Shown piece by piece: positions 10,234-22,255 of a stretch of DNA of 64,000 nucleotides. The stretch spans positions 44,214,714 through 44,278,713 of the forward strand of contig CM049320.1 of NCBI GenBank assembly GCA_026874595.1, in the 5' to 3' direction. The notes below the pieces were generated by a model. The model had not been told where the DNA came from. It searched no databases and saw nothing but the letters and a program-made list of their open reading frames with translations. A program made the translations under genes and the position numbers. The DNA comes from Sipunculus nudus. Taxonomy: Eukaryota; Annelida; Sipuncula; Golfingiida; Sipunculidae. The first letter of the stretch is position 1, and every line of letters begins with the position of its first letter.

Positions 10234-12849
10234 TTTTAGCTCAGCTGACTATAAGTCATCTGAGCTATAGTCGTGGTCCATTGTCCGTCGTCCGTCCGTC
10301 TGTCCGTCCGTCCGTTGATGTGGCACGTTTTGAAATCGTAAGACCTAGGAATCCAAAATTCAGCATAATGTTAGATGTCCCCAAGATCTCCTACCAAGCC
10401 GAAAACTGGGTCTTTGCGACTTCATTCCTTTGAGAAATTAAGGAAAAACCTCAATTTTTTATTAAAAACCTATTTTCACACTTTAGGACTGCCTAATATC
10501 AAAACCACTCATCTGTTTTTCCTCATATTTCCTATAAATAATCCTCTATATAATTCCTATGTACATGCCAGAAATTAGGTCTGTATTATTTAATTTAAAA
10601 AAGTTATGGGCCCAAACATAATGCATTTTGTTAATAATCAGGAAAGAAATTTTATCACTTAACACAAAACTTGTTAAAGCTAAGCACTTTTTTTCCAGTA
10701 ATATTACTTTTATTAATCGAAATTAAATTGTATACCCAAAATTAGATCAAAATCTTTTAAATTTTTAAAAATATTAGCAAAAATAAAAAATTGGTACCTT
10801 AAATTTTGCCCAACTTTGACCATGGCACGTTTTTTTGCTGTAACTGCTGTGGATTTAATTTTCACAGCATGTTTTTGTTAGCATTTCAACTGTTTACACC
10901 AAAAATTTGAAACCAGTTGATCAAAAACTGTAGATTTTATTCAAGTTTTCAAGCACCATGTCACATATTGCTATTGTTATGCAGTTTGCTAGAACTCAGC
11001 TCCCGAGCTTCAGCTCTAAGTTCCTTAAATTTGGCATACAGTTAGATTTCTCCAAAATCCCCTACCATGCCAAGAATTTGGTCACTAGGACTTAATTCCT
11101 TCGAGATATCAAAGAAAAACTTCATTTTTCCATTAAAAACCCAATGTTACACTTTAAGACTGCCTAATATCAAAACCACTGATCTGACTTTGATCATATA
11201 TAATTTTCATATTTTTCTATACATTCACTATGCACATGCCAGAAATGATGTCAGTATTGTGTATTTTTTTTAAGTTATGGGCCCAAACATAATGCACTTT
11301 GTAAAAAATCAAGAAATATATTTACTCCCTTAACAAGGGCATTGCTGAAGCTAGAGATTTTTTTTGTCAGGGATGTAACATTATTTAATCAAGATTCAAT
11401 TGAATACCCAAAATTAGTTCTGTATTTTTCAAATTTTATAAGTTATTAGTATAAATATAAAATTAGTACCTTAAATTTTGCCCAACTGTGACCAAGGCAC
11501 GTTTGTTTCCCGTGAGCACTGTTGATATAATTTTCATATCATGCACACATGAGGATTTCAGCTTTTTAGTTTAGAAAGCTGAAAGAAATTTGCCAAATAT
11601 TGTAGCTTTTATTAATGTTTTTTATGAGACCCTGTCAGACTTTGGCTCTCTCCAGCCCCTCTTGAGTCACCTGTATGTTGACCTTGTTGACCTTTCATCA
11701 AATTATGCACGCTTGAGGGGAGAATCCAGGCAGCTTATGGCCAGCCACAGTTGATCCAGGTGTTCAACCCAACTCATCTAGTAGTTTTAACCAACAACAT
11801 AACAATAAACAATAAATTAATAAATTTTTATTGGTTTTTAATAACAAATTAAAGAAAAATAGAAAAGGAATTTGTTAGTTTATAATAACAGGAAATTAAC
11901 TTGCAGTTACTGATGATATAAGAATCTTGTATCGATGGGTAGAATGTCACATATTCCAAATAACACCATGCAGTCACCTATGGCATTTTTCAGTTCATTT
12001 TAAATGATAAAGAAGTAAATCATATTATTCATTACTAATCATTAAGGATTATATGAAGGAAATTAATGATAGACAAAGATGCAGTTGATAATATTAATCT
12101 AGATTCCTACTGTGTCTAGTGTGTACATTGATGTGAAATTAGTCCAAAATGAATTTTTTACAGTTATTTTTTAATATAAATAAAAGCCATAAAACCAGGT
12201 ACTTATGATCATTATTTAAATGTGTGAAATTTGTATATTCTGGATTCTCAACATCATTGTTTGGTGAAAACTGAATAAATACCAGACATGGTGCGAATAC
12301 TTTGTAATTGTATTTAAATACGAATATGATTATGTACTCCATTATAAAATTTCTTGCATAAAGAATGGGAATTCAGGTAAAAATGAAAGTATATGAATAC
12401 TCGTGCAAATACTTTCAAAATGTATTCATGAATGCATTCATGAATATATTCTTTAATATTATTTTAATAATCATATCAGTTATATTTCATTTTAAAAAAT
12501 CATATGATTCTCTTATTATTTTTAATAAAAATTATATTTGGGATAATATTTGTAATTTTTTTAATAAATAGTTAAACTCTTATATTATATGTTCTTCTTA
12601 TAAGTTATATGGCCAAGTCAAAATCTGTGTGACAGTAGTACTCCATTTGTTAATAAAATAAATGAAATCAATCCTCTTCCCTGTCTCCAAAGGTACTATC
12701 AAAATCATACATAAGCTAAACAACAACTCATAATACAGCTTATATTTATTACCACACAAAACCAGCATGTGCCTCATTTCTAAATAATATTTTTTTATCA
12801 TATATAACAGCTCTATCATATATATCATATATAACAAGGTCCCTTGTTT
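10234..12849 (+). mobile_element. HINE type II, apparently full length
   Basis: It begins TTTAGCTCAGCTGACTATAAG and continues with GTCCGTCC repeats, then GTGGCACGTTTTGAAA. The body to about 11880 closely matches 25017-25630 plus 30742-31800. The region 12233-12849 matches 54345-54839 and ends CAAGGTCCCTTGTT. The flanking type I sequence is continuous across it (a T-run before, CTCTGTTTTTGAGACC after), which supports both boundaries. No protein is recognisable. Confidence 0.7.
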
Positions 12850-13853
12850 CTCTGTTTTTGAGACCTTTCAGGATGTAGTTATCTGTCAACAGGGTACAAA
12901 TCGTAAGGACTGGACCTAGAATCTTCATTGTTGACACACAGGGAGACCCATGATAAGTCTCCATGGACACCTGAAATTAGGTCTCTGTTACCCATATCCT
13001 TTGAGCTATGGCACTCCAAAGTACAGCTCAGAATAATGGAAAATTTGATACAAAAGCTGAAGTATCTGAACAACTAATACAGAGATCACCATAATTGTTT
13101 TCATGGATATTGATCATGGAGTGTTTCATCAGTTTCTGCAGACTGGTGGCACAACCTGTATTTGTTCGGGTTTTTTTACAAATTTATTCTCTATTTTTGA
13201 GACCTTTAAAGTTATGAACATCTGTTAACAGGGCACAAATCATTAAAACTGGACCTAGAATCTTCATTTTTGACACACAGGGAGACCCATGAAAAGTCTC
13301 CATGGAAACCTGAAATTAGGTCTCTGTTACCCATATTCTTTAAGCTGTATGGCTCCAAATTACCCCCCAGAATAATGGAAAATTTGATACAAAAACTGCA
13401 GTATCTCAATAACTACAACACTGATGGTCATGATTTTCGGCATACATTTTGATCGTGACCTGTTCCATCAGTTTCTGCAGACTGGGTGCGCCACCTCTAT
13501 TTTTTTCAAATTTTTACGATTTTTTTTCTCTTTTTTTGATACCTTTAAAGATGTGGTTATCTGTCAACAGGGTAGAAATCGCAACAACTGGACCTAGAAT
13601 CTTCATTCTTGTCATGCAAGGAGGCCCATGAAAAGTGCCTGTGGAAACTTAAAATTAGGTCTCTGTTACCCATATCCTTCAAGCTATAGGACTCCGAAGT
13701 ATCCCTCAGAATAATGGACAATTTGATACAAAAGCTGAAGTATCTGACTACTATTAGTACCAATGGGGAGATCACCATGATTCTTTGCATGGATATTGAT
13801 GTTTGTAAGTGTTTTTATTAGTTTTTGCAGACTGGTGGAGCCACCTGTATTTT

Positions 13854-15458
13854 TGTACCCGCCAAAACGAAGTTTTGTGGATACTATGTTTTTGACCGGG
13901 TTCCTCCGCCGTTGCCGCGTTCGTTTCCAGAGAGCTCCTCTGGGACTTGATTTTATGAGCTTTCCAAGCTCATATCTCGGGAACCGTTTGACTGATCAGG
14001 AAATAAAATTTATACTAATGTAGCCCTATAACATACAAAAAAATGGTGGCGCCACCTGTAACCATGTTTGCACAGTGTCCATCTGTTCATCTGCCTTTGG
14101 TTAAAATCACTCATATCTCTGCAGTGAATTGACTAATTCACCTGAAATTCGGCATGCGTATACATCCTGGAAAGCTTTCTTGATTTTATGACAGGTGGCG
14201 CCACCTACATTCTCATTCACGCTGATGACATCCAAGCTCATATTTCGGGAACCGTTTGACCGATCGGGCCAAAATTTTGCATGTGTATAGATCTAACATA
14301 GCTCTTTATCATATGCTAAACTGGTGGCGCCACCTGCAACCATTTTTGCACAGCATCTGTCTGTTTGTCTGCCGTGCGATAATGTCACTCATATCTCGGC
14401 AGTGGTTTGACATATCTGCCTAAAATTTTGCAGTTTTATACATCCTGGATAGCTTTCTTGATTTTATGACAGGTGGCACCACCTACATTCACGTTCACGC
14501 TGATGACATCCAAGCTCATATCTCGGGAACCGTTTGACCGATCGGGCCAAAATTTTGCATGTGTATAGATCTAACATAGCTCTTTATCATACGCAAAAGT
14601 GGTGGCACCACCTGCAACCATTTTTGCACAGCGTCTGTCTGTTTGTCTGCCATGCAATAAAGCCACTCACATCTTGGCAGTGGTTTGACATATCTGCCTA
14701 AAATTTTGCAGTTTTATACATCCTGGATAGCTTTCTTGATTTTATGACAGGTGGCCCCACCTTTATTCTAGTTTATGCTGCAGACATCCAAGCTTATATC
14801 TCGGGAACCGTTTGAACGATTCGGCCAAAATTTTGCATGTGTATAGATCTCACATAGGTCTTTATCATACACAAAACTGGAGGGGCCACCTGCAACCATT
14901 TTTGCACATTTTGCACAGCGTCTGTTTGTCTGCCGTGGCCTGAAATCACTCATTTCTCTGTAGTGGTTTGACATAACTGCCTAAAATTTTGCAGGTTTAT
15001 ACATCCTGGATAGCTTTCTTGATTTTATGACAGGTGGCGCCACCTACATTCTAGTTAACTCTGCACACATCCAAGCTAATATCTCAGGAACCATTTGACC
15101 GATTGGGCCAAAATTGTGCTTGTGTTAAGATCTCACATAGGTCTTTATCATACACAAAACTGCAATCATTTTTGCACAGCGTCTGTCTGTTTGTCTGCCG
15201 TGGGCTAAAATCACTCATATCCATGTAGTGGTTTGACTTTTCTGCCTAAAATTTTGCATATGTATACAACTTGGACAGCTTTCTGGATTTGTGGTAGGTT
15301 GCACAACCTACATACACATTTAGGCTGCAGACATCTATGCTAATATGCAACATACCTCACTTTGTTTCCCCTTGCCACTCAATCCATGCCTCACTTCACC
15401 CGTTCCACTCTGATTTTGGCAGATACACGTAATCACTTGTCGGCTACCCTTATTCTAG
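13854..15458 (+). mobile_element. B-family rolling-circle-like element, copy 1
   Basis: It begins GTACCCGCCAAAACGAAG, whose AAAAC/GTTTT folds back, then GGATACTATG. Its body is about five tandem units of roughly 240 bp, each with GGTGGCGCCACCTGCAACC and TTTTGCACAGCGTCTGTC on one side and GACAGGTGGCGCCACCTAC on the other. Near its 3' end TTTTGGCAGATACA is the inverse of the 5' tip, and it closes CTAG (15455-15458). It sits in a T-run of the type I HINE, which resumes directly after. No open frame is conserved. Confidence 0.7.
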
Positions 15459-15641
15459 TTTTTAAAGTTTACACATTTTTTCTTTATTTTTCATATATAT
15501 AAATACAGACTAAATCTTGGCCTGTTGGTTAATCTGTTTGATGCTTCAGTTGAATGGGTATCTACCATTCTGATGATAAAATTTCCTTTTGTGAATCTCT
15601 TCCCAGTCAGCTGAGAGTCATGACCCATGGGTCACTTGTTA

Positions 15642-16141
15642 TTAGCTCAGCTGACTGTAAGTCAACTGAGATATAGGAATGGCGCTTTGTCCGTCGTCCG
15701 TCCGGTCGTCCGGCTATCCGGCCGTCTGTTAGCAGGGCACAAATCCTAACTGCTGGTCATAGAAACTTCTAAGTTAAGATCCAAGGAGGTCAATAAAAAA
15801 TCTCCTTGGAAACCTGAAATTAGGTCACTGTGACTATAGGGCTAAAGGGCTTGAAAGTACCCCCCAGAATAATCAAAAGTATAATACAAAACCTCCAATA
15901 TCTTGATAATTAATGCATGGATTGTCATACAGCTTGCCTTAAATATTGACCATGACTAGTTTTGTCAGTTCACGAAAAGTGGTGGCGCCACCTGTATTTT
16001 TTGTTATTTTAATGAATATTTTTCTATTTTTTTCACTATAAAATGACAACAATCATGTCAGTTTCTCAGGTGTAATTACATCTAGTGTCCCAAAACCTGG
16101 TGTGTTTATTGATCACAAGTGGATGCCATATAGTAATCACC

Positions 16142-16174
<33 letters not shown>

Positions 16175-17622
16175 GGTCCATCCATCCATCCACACAAATT
16201 TGTTTCCAGATGATAACTCCAGGTTGTATTGACACATGGATTTCAAACTTGACTTACATAAGGCCCACCACTAAAGCAAGAACCTATACGGTCTTGGGGT
16301 CACAAGGTCAAAGGTCAAGGTCACAGGACTCACTTATTTGAAAAAGATTATGGCTGCTTTTCAAGCCAAGCTTTTCATCCCAAACTTTCCATTTTGCGCA
16401 TTTAGCTGGCTTGCCAGTATGGGGAGAGCATAAATGAATTTGGGGTCACATGGTCAAAGGTCAAGGTCACAGGGGCCATCTGTTCACAAATTAGTTTCAA
16501 GATGATAACTCCAGTTTAGTTTGACATATTGGTTTCAAACTTAATTTATTTATGACTCACCACTAAAGTAAAAACAGTGTCGATTTTGGGGTCCAGTGGT
16601 CAAAGGTCAAGGTCACAGGACTCATTTCTTTAAAAAGAATGCATATGCATTTGAAGCCAAACTTTTCATTGCAAACCTTCCATCTTGATGATGTTGCTAA
16701 TCTGCCAATAGGGAAAGATTCTGTTCAGTTTTTTGGGGTCATGAGGTCAAAGGTCACAGTACCCACTTATTTAGAAAGATTATGGATGCATTTTAAGCCA
16801 AACTTTTCATCCCTAACCTTTGATCTTGCACATATAGCTGAGCTGCAAATAGGGGAAGAACCTGATTGATTTGGGTATCACAAGGTCAAAGGTCATGGTC
16901 ACAGGGGCCCTTCTGTCCACATATTTGTTTCTGGATGATAACTCCAGTTTTGATTGACATATTGGTTTCAATTTTGACTTATATATGACCCACCAATAAT
17001 GTATCCCCTTTTGATTTTGGGGTCAAAGGTCAAGGTCACAGGACCCACTTCTTTAAAAAGATTGTTGATGTATTTTTATCCAAACTTTCTGTCCCAAACC
17101 TTCTATCTTCCAGATGTTGCTCACCTGCCAATAGTGGAAGTAACTTATGGATTTTGGGGTCATAAGGTCAAAGGTCGTGTGGGCCATCTATCCACATATT
17201 AGTTTCCAGATGATAACACCAGTTTGGTGTGAAATGTTGATTTCAAACTTGACTTATATATGGCCCACCACTTAATTAAGAACTGTTGATTCTGGGGTCA
17301 TGAGATCAAAGGTCAAGGTCACAGGACCCACCACTCTAGAAAGATTGTGGATTCATTTTAAGCCAAACTTCTCATCTTAATCCTTCCATCATCAATATGT
17401 GGTGCACATGCCAATAGGGGAAGTTTCCTTTTGATTTTGGGGTCACAAGGTTAAGGTCTCAGGGCCCATCCATTCACAAATTAGTTTATATGGATGATAA
17501 CTCCAGTTTGGGTAGACAGGTTGGCTTCAAACTAATCACAGGACCAATATTTTGGAAAACCTCATAAACATATACCCTTAAAGACAGATGCAGCTGAGCG
17601 TGGAGACCCATGGGTCCCTAGT
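15642..17622 (+). mobile_element. HINE type III, complete, with AGGTCA-rich tandem units
   Basis: The 5' end is TTAGCTCAGCTGACTGTAAG and the 3' end is CAGCTGAGCGTGGAGACC plus CATGGGTCCCTAGT. Between them lie a CTGTCTGTCTG block (16141-16172) and about five tandem units of roughly 290 bp (16200-17560), each with TGATAACTCCAGTTT, a TTTGGGGTCA block and AGGTCAAAGGTCAAGGTCA. It sits immediately after the 3' end of the preceding HINE. The E host resumes at 17623. Confidence 0.8.
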
Positions 17623-18673
17623 AAAGTTCCTTGAGGAGTTCGAACACTGGTGACCTTGACATGGATCTTCAAGGTCAAATCAGCCAGAACAGAAATTATT
17701 TGTGAATTAGTCTGAATTTACTCACTTCATGTTTATGCACAATATACGCTCTCCATCAAACTGTTTCTTGCAAAACTATTCATTACGTCAATGTGTCCTA
17801 CTAATTTTTGCTTGTGCTAAGTACAGTACAGACTGCTAGTACTAGACCCAGGCCTTGTCATCAACATCTCTGAAAATGAGCTTGGACCTCCAGGTAGCTT
17901 TCTTCATAATTTGAAGAAGATAAATATTGCATGATGCACACATGCTTTTGATATTTATGCTACAAACACAATGTCTTGGTTTGTTTGACCCATATTTTAA
18001 TTTCAGGAAATTTAGTCAAAATGTGTTTGGTTTCTGTAGGATTGATAAGTTGCTAAGTAACAAGATGCTATCATAGACAGTTATAAAATAAAGGCTGGAT
18101 GGGAGGACAACAGGAAGAACAGTGCTCTGTAAAGCTTGATGAGTCAGCTGTGAATGGAAGTGTTATCTTTTTTTCCTTATGTGAGCCTGGGTACATGTGT
18201 AACAGCTGTAGTGCAGGAGAGGGCTTCTTGGGAGTTCAGCAAGTAGCTACAAATCACAGTCCAGTGGTACCCACCATTTACAGAAAGATATGGAGGCCTT
18301 GTTGTTCAGTTTGTGGCAGCCATGTGGTCTGGATCAGGAATCCTGCTGCTGCCCCCAGCCAACCAACTGACAGCGTGTAATCAAAGGCAGCAGGAGGCTC
18401 AGGCTGTCCTTATCCTGAGGGCACACCCATCAGGGGACTCTTCCTTGTACATTTCTTTGTCTATAAACTGAAGAGATATTAATATATAGTCACCAGAAAA
18501 ATGCAGAATTTTAATACAGAGATGAAGATTAAATAATTAGTCATTTAGAATGATAAAAAAGATTGTGGATGATAATTAATATTACCCTCCATTAGTGGTG
18601 GTTATAACCGCAGTCATTCTGCATCTCCTGAGGTTTTACCACTGCTTTGTATAGCAAGGTTTTCTGGGTTTCA
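17623..18673. other. E remnant, then non-repetitive non-coding sequence
   Basis: Positions 17623-17720 complete the E unit broken at 9560. Beyond that the sequence is single-copy within the window. An open stretch at 18099-18380 has no recognisable domain, no splice support and no repeat match, so I do not call it a gene. Confidence 0.5.
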
Positions 18674-18899
18674 CCACCAGGGCTGGCATAGAGCCCAGAA
18701 TGTAATCAAACCACCAGGGCTGGCATAGAGCCCAGAATGTAATCAAACCACCAGGCCTGGCATAGAGCCCAGAATGTAATCAAACCACCAGGCCTGGCAT
18801 AGAGCCCAGAATGTAATCAAACCACCAGGCCTGGCATAGAGCCCAGAATGTAATCAAACCACCAGGCCTGGCATAGAGCCCAGAATGTAATCAAACCAA
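18674..18899. repeat. 37-bp minisatellite, about six copies
   Basis: The unit contains CACCAGGCCTGGCATAGAGC then CCAGAATGTAATCAAAC, repeated almost without change. CCAGGCCTGG inside the unit is palindromic. High identity suggests recent expansion. Confidence 0.95.
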
Positions 18900-20094
18900 T
18901 GGAAGGGGGGTGCAGCATCAAACCCCTCAGTTTAAATTGGTGATCCACAGCTCTCATTGGTTTGTATACAGGCCTTGGCCCTCTGCCAGACCTGGAGATG
19001 AAACCTCGAAACCTTGCAGTAGAAAGCAGCAGTTAAAGCAAAGGAGATACAGAACGACTGCTGGGTAAGGAGGGTAGGATAATATAAGGTTATTAGGCAT
19101 TGAGGATATGAATGAGAGAAAGGATAGAAAGAATGATATAATTGGACATAATAATAATGATATAACTAAAAAAAAAAAAAAAAAAAATAATATAACTGGA
19201 CATCAAGATCTAAAGATAAAGCGTTTGTAATAGAGTTGCTGATACCTTTTGTATGCTTGTAGAGTTATAAGTATTTGTAATAACATATATTCCAACAACA
19301 TTATCTCTATGAAAACAGTTTCTATGAATGGGCTTGTGCACTGAAAATATTCTATACATTACAAAAAAAGACAGGAAAAAGTTGGAAATTTGTTTTGTTG
19401 AAATGAATTAAACCTGAATGTAAACTTTTTATGCAAAGAGGTTTATGTAACCATACCTGTAAACCCTCAGTTAAGTCACTGTGACATATGTTGTGTGCTG
19501 TGGCCTGGTGTAGTGTGTTAGATTCAGCTTAATATCACGGGCCATATCATCATATTTATAAGCTGTTAAGCTATATTGAAGACAGCCTTAGACAGGCTAA
19601 ATGAATGTATAAGTTATTTTATCATTTATTTTCTCCTCAGTTCCATACACAAGCTTCCTCTCTTATTGATTCGTTAATCTGTTTCAGTACATGCCTCTTG
19701 TTTATACAGTGAAGCCTTACTTCTTTGGATGAATAATATTTTTGAGCTTCTGTTATGTGTTATTGTGATATAATGAATGCATGATATATCATGACTCCCT
19801 GGTGTTGCTGATGAAGATCACAGTGATGATATCATGGAGTAGAGCTGGACGAATTCTCTGGCTGCCAGTCAAGCTGGGCCAGTCTTTTTGCATTATGCCT
19901 CTGTGCATGTACCAGTTGGAGTGTTTCATCATTTGATGTATATAAGCAAAACACAATGCAAAGAAAATGCTGGCAACAATATTTGCAGTGCAGAACACTC
20001 TGTAAACCTGCTGGGTGGTGTCCTTGTGGACTGAACCTTTGTTGATGGAATTGTGAACTTCCAGTGAACGGTTGACAAAACATATCCATTAGTA
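18900..20094. other. non-coding sequence with an A homopolymer
   Basis: No gene is recognised. An A run lies near 19169-19187, flanked by related AATAATATAACTGGACAT copies, suggesting a small duplication. Confidence 0.5.
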
Positions 20095-21720
20095 ATCCTA
20101 GCTAATACCAGAAATGATTTACATGCATGCTAGCTGATACAAGGAATGATTTACATGAATCCAAGCTGATACAAGGAATGATTACATAAATCCTAGCTGA
20201 TACCAGGAATGATTTACATGCATGCTAGCTGATACAAGGAATGATTTACATGAATCCCAGCTGATACAAGGAATGATTAACATAAATCCTAGCTGATAGT
20301 GATACCAGGAATGGTTTACATGAATGCTGGCTGATACCAGGAATGGGTTACATGAATGCTACTTTCCTAGCTGATACCAGGAATGATTTACATGAATGCT
20401 AGCTGATACCAGGAATGGTTTACATGAATGCTAGCTGATACCAGGAATGGTTTACATGAATGCTAGCTGATACCAGGAATGGTTTACATAAATCCTTGAG
20501 CTGATACCAGGAATGGTTTACATGATAGCTAGGTGATACCAAGAATTATTTAAATGAATGCTAGCTGTTATCAGGAATGGTTAACATAAATCCTAGCTGA
20601 TAACAGGAATGATTTATATGAATGCTAGCTCATACCAGGAATGATTTACATGAATGTTAGCTGATACCAGGAATGATTTGCATGAATGCTAGCTGATACC
20701 AGGAATGGTTTGCATAAATCCTTGCTGATACCAGGAATGGTTTACATAAATCCTTGAGCTGATACCAGGAATGGTTTACATGATAGCTAGCTGATACCAA
20801 GAATGATTTAAATGAATGCTAGCTGTTATCAGAAATGGTTTACATTAATGCTAGCTGATACCAGGAATGATTTACATGAATGCTAGCTGATACCAGAAAT
20901 GATTTACATGAATGCTAGCTGATACCAGGAATGGTTTACATGAATGCTAGCTGATACCAGGAATGGTTTACATAAATCCTTGCTGATACCAGGAATGGTT
21001 TACATAAATCCTTGAGCTGATACCAGGAATGGTTTAAATGAATGCTAGCTGATACCAGGAATGATTTAAATGAATGCTAGCTGTTATCAGGAATGGTTTA
21101 CATAAATCCTAGCTGATAACAGGAATGATTTATATGAATGCTAGCTGATACCAGGAATGGTTTACATAAATCCTAGCTGTTACCAGGAATGGTTTACATG
21201 AATTATAGCTGTTACCAGGAATGGTTTACATGGATGCTACCTGATAAAAAGGAATGATATACATGAATGCTAGCTGATACCAGGAATGATTTACATACAA
21301 GGTAGCTGATACCAGGAATGATTGACATAATGCTAGCTGATATCTGAAATGATTTACATGAAAGTAAGCTGATACCAGGAATGATTCACATGAATCCTAG
21401 ATGTTACCAGGAACGATATGTACATGAATGCTAGCTGATTCCAGGAATGTTTATATGAATGCTAGCTGATATCTGAAATGATTCATATGAATTGATACTG
21501 GTCAGGAATGGTTTACATGACTGCTAGCTGATACCAGGAATGATTTCCATGAAAGCTAACTGATACCAGGAATGATTTATATGAATGCTAGCTGTTACCA
21601 GGAACGATATGTACATGAATGCTAGCTAATACCAGGAATGATTTGTATGAATCCTAGCTGATAACAGGCATGATTCACATGAATCCTAGCTGATAACATG
21701 AATGATTTACATGAATGCTG
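20095..21720. repeat. 32-bp minisatellite, roughly 50 copies
   Basis: The unit is AATGCTAGCTGATACCAGGA followed by ATGGTTTACATG, with many substitution variants (TAAATCCT for TGAATGCT, TTATC for ATACC). Variants recur as blocks, for example TTACATAAATCCTTGAGC at about 20490, 20745 and 21000, which shows higher-order duplication. The GCTAGC core is palindromic. Confidence 0.95.
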
Positions 21721-22255
21721 AATAACCAGTGCTATGGCAGACCAGCACAATATTACTTGTACCTTTGAGCTGACACATTAAAGTCATTGATCAGTCAGAT
21801 CATACCTGTAATGCCTTGAGGTTCAAACTTGACAAGCTGACAAGTCCTGATTGGTTCTCTATGACAGAAGTGTTAGATATTGTTTCCCCAGACAAAGAGG
21901 GTACTATGATTTAAGCATAATTTCTGCCACTGCTGCAGAAAAATCTTGTGAGTGAGATAACTCAAAATTATATTTTACAGATCTTTATCAAATTCAACAT
22001 TTTCATAGATATTGGTGAGAGAACAAAGTTAATTTTAAATAGGGTCATGACCTTTAAATGACCTTGACCATGAATAGGTCCAGTTTTGGTGAAAATCACA
22101 CTAAATCTTAAATATCTCAAGAATAGTGCATGGATTTACCATGTCTGTTTGTTGATCTTGGATAGGTTTGTCTTCTGTGGCTGCTGGCGCCACCTGTTAT
22201 CCTTTTCTTGTTTTTGTGACTTTCAGTACCCCCTTTATTGTCACTTGACAGAACA

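Larger units (their letters stand above)
9561..15640 (+). mobile_element. HINE type I (Helentron-like), interrupted twice
   Basis: The 5' end is TTTTTAGCTCAGCTGACT with a second half AGTCATCTGAGCT that folds back on it, followed by GTCCGTCGTCCGTC repeats. The body is tandem units of about 330 bp (9620-10230, 12860-13850) that carry GACCTAGAATCTTC, GGTCTCTGTTACCCATAT and a GGTGGCRCCACCTG box. The 3' end is CAGCTGAGAGTCATGACC plus CATGGGTCACTTGTT, ending at 15640. A type II HINE (10234-12849) and a B element (13854-15458) are inserted in it; the body resumes in register after each. A second HINE follows head to tail at 15642. Confidence 0.75.

Noticed and set aside
18099-18380. 93-codon open frame as a possible gene or exon
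   Set aside because: No recognisable domain, no supporting splice signals and no match elsewhere in the window.
20095-21720. Possible CRISPR-like or coding tandem array
   Set aside because: Units are contiguous with no spacers and contain frequent stops in all frames.
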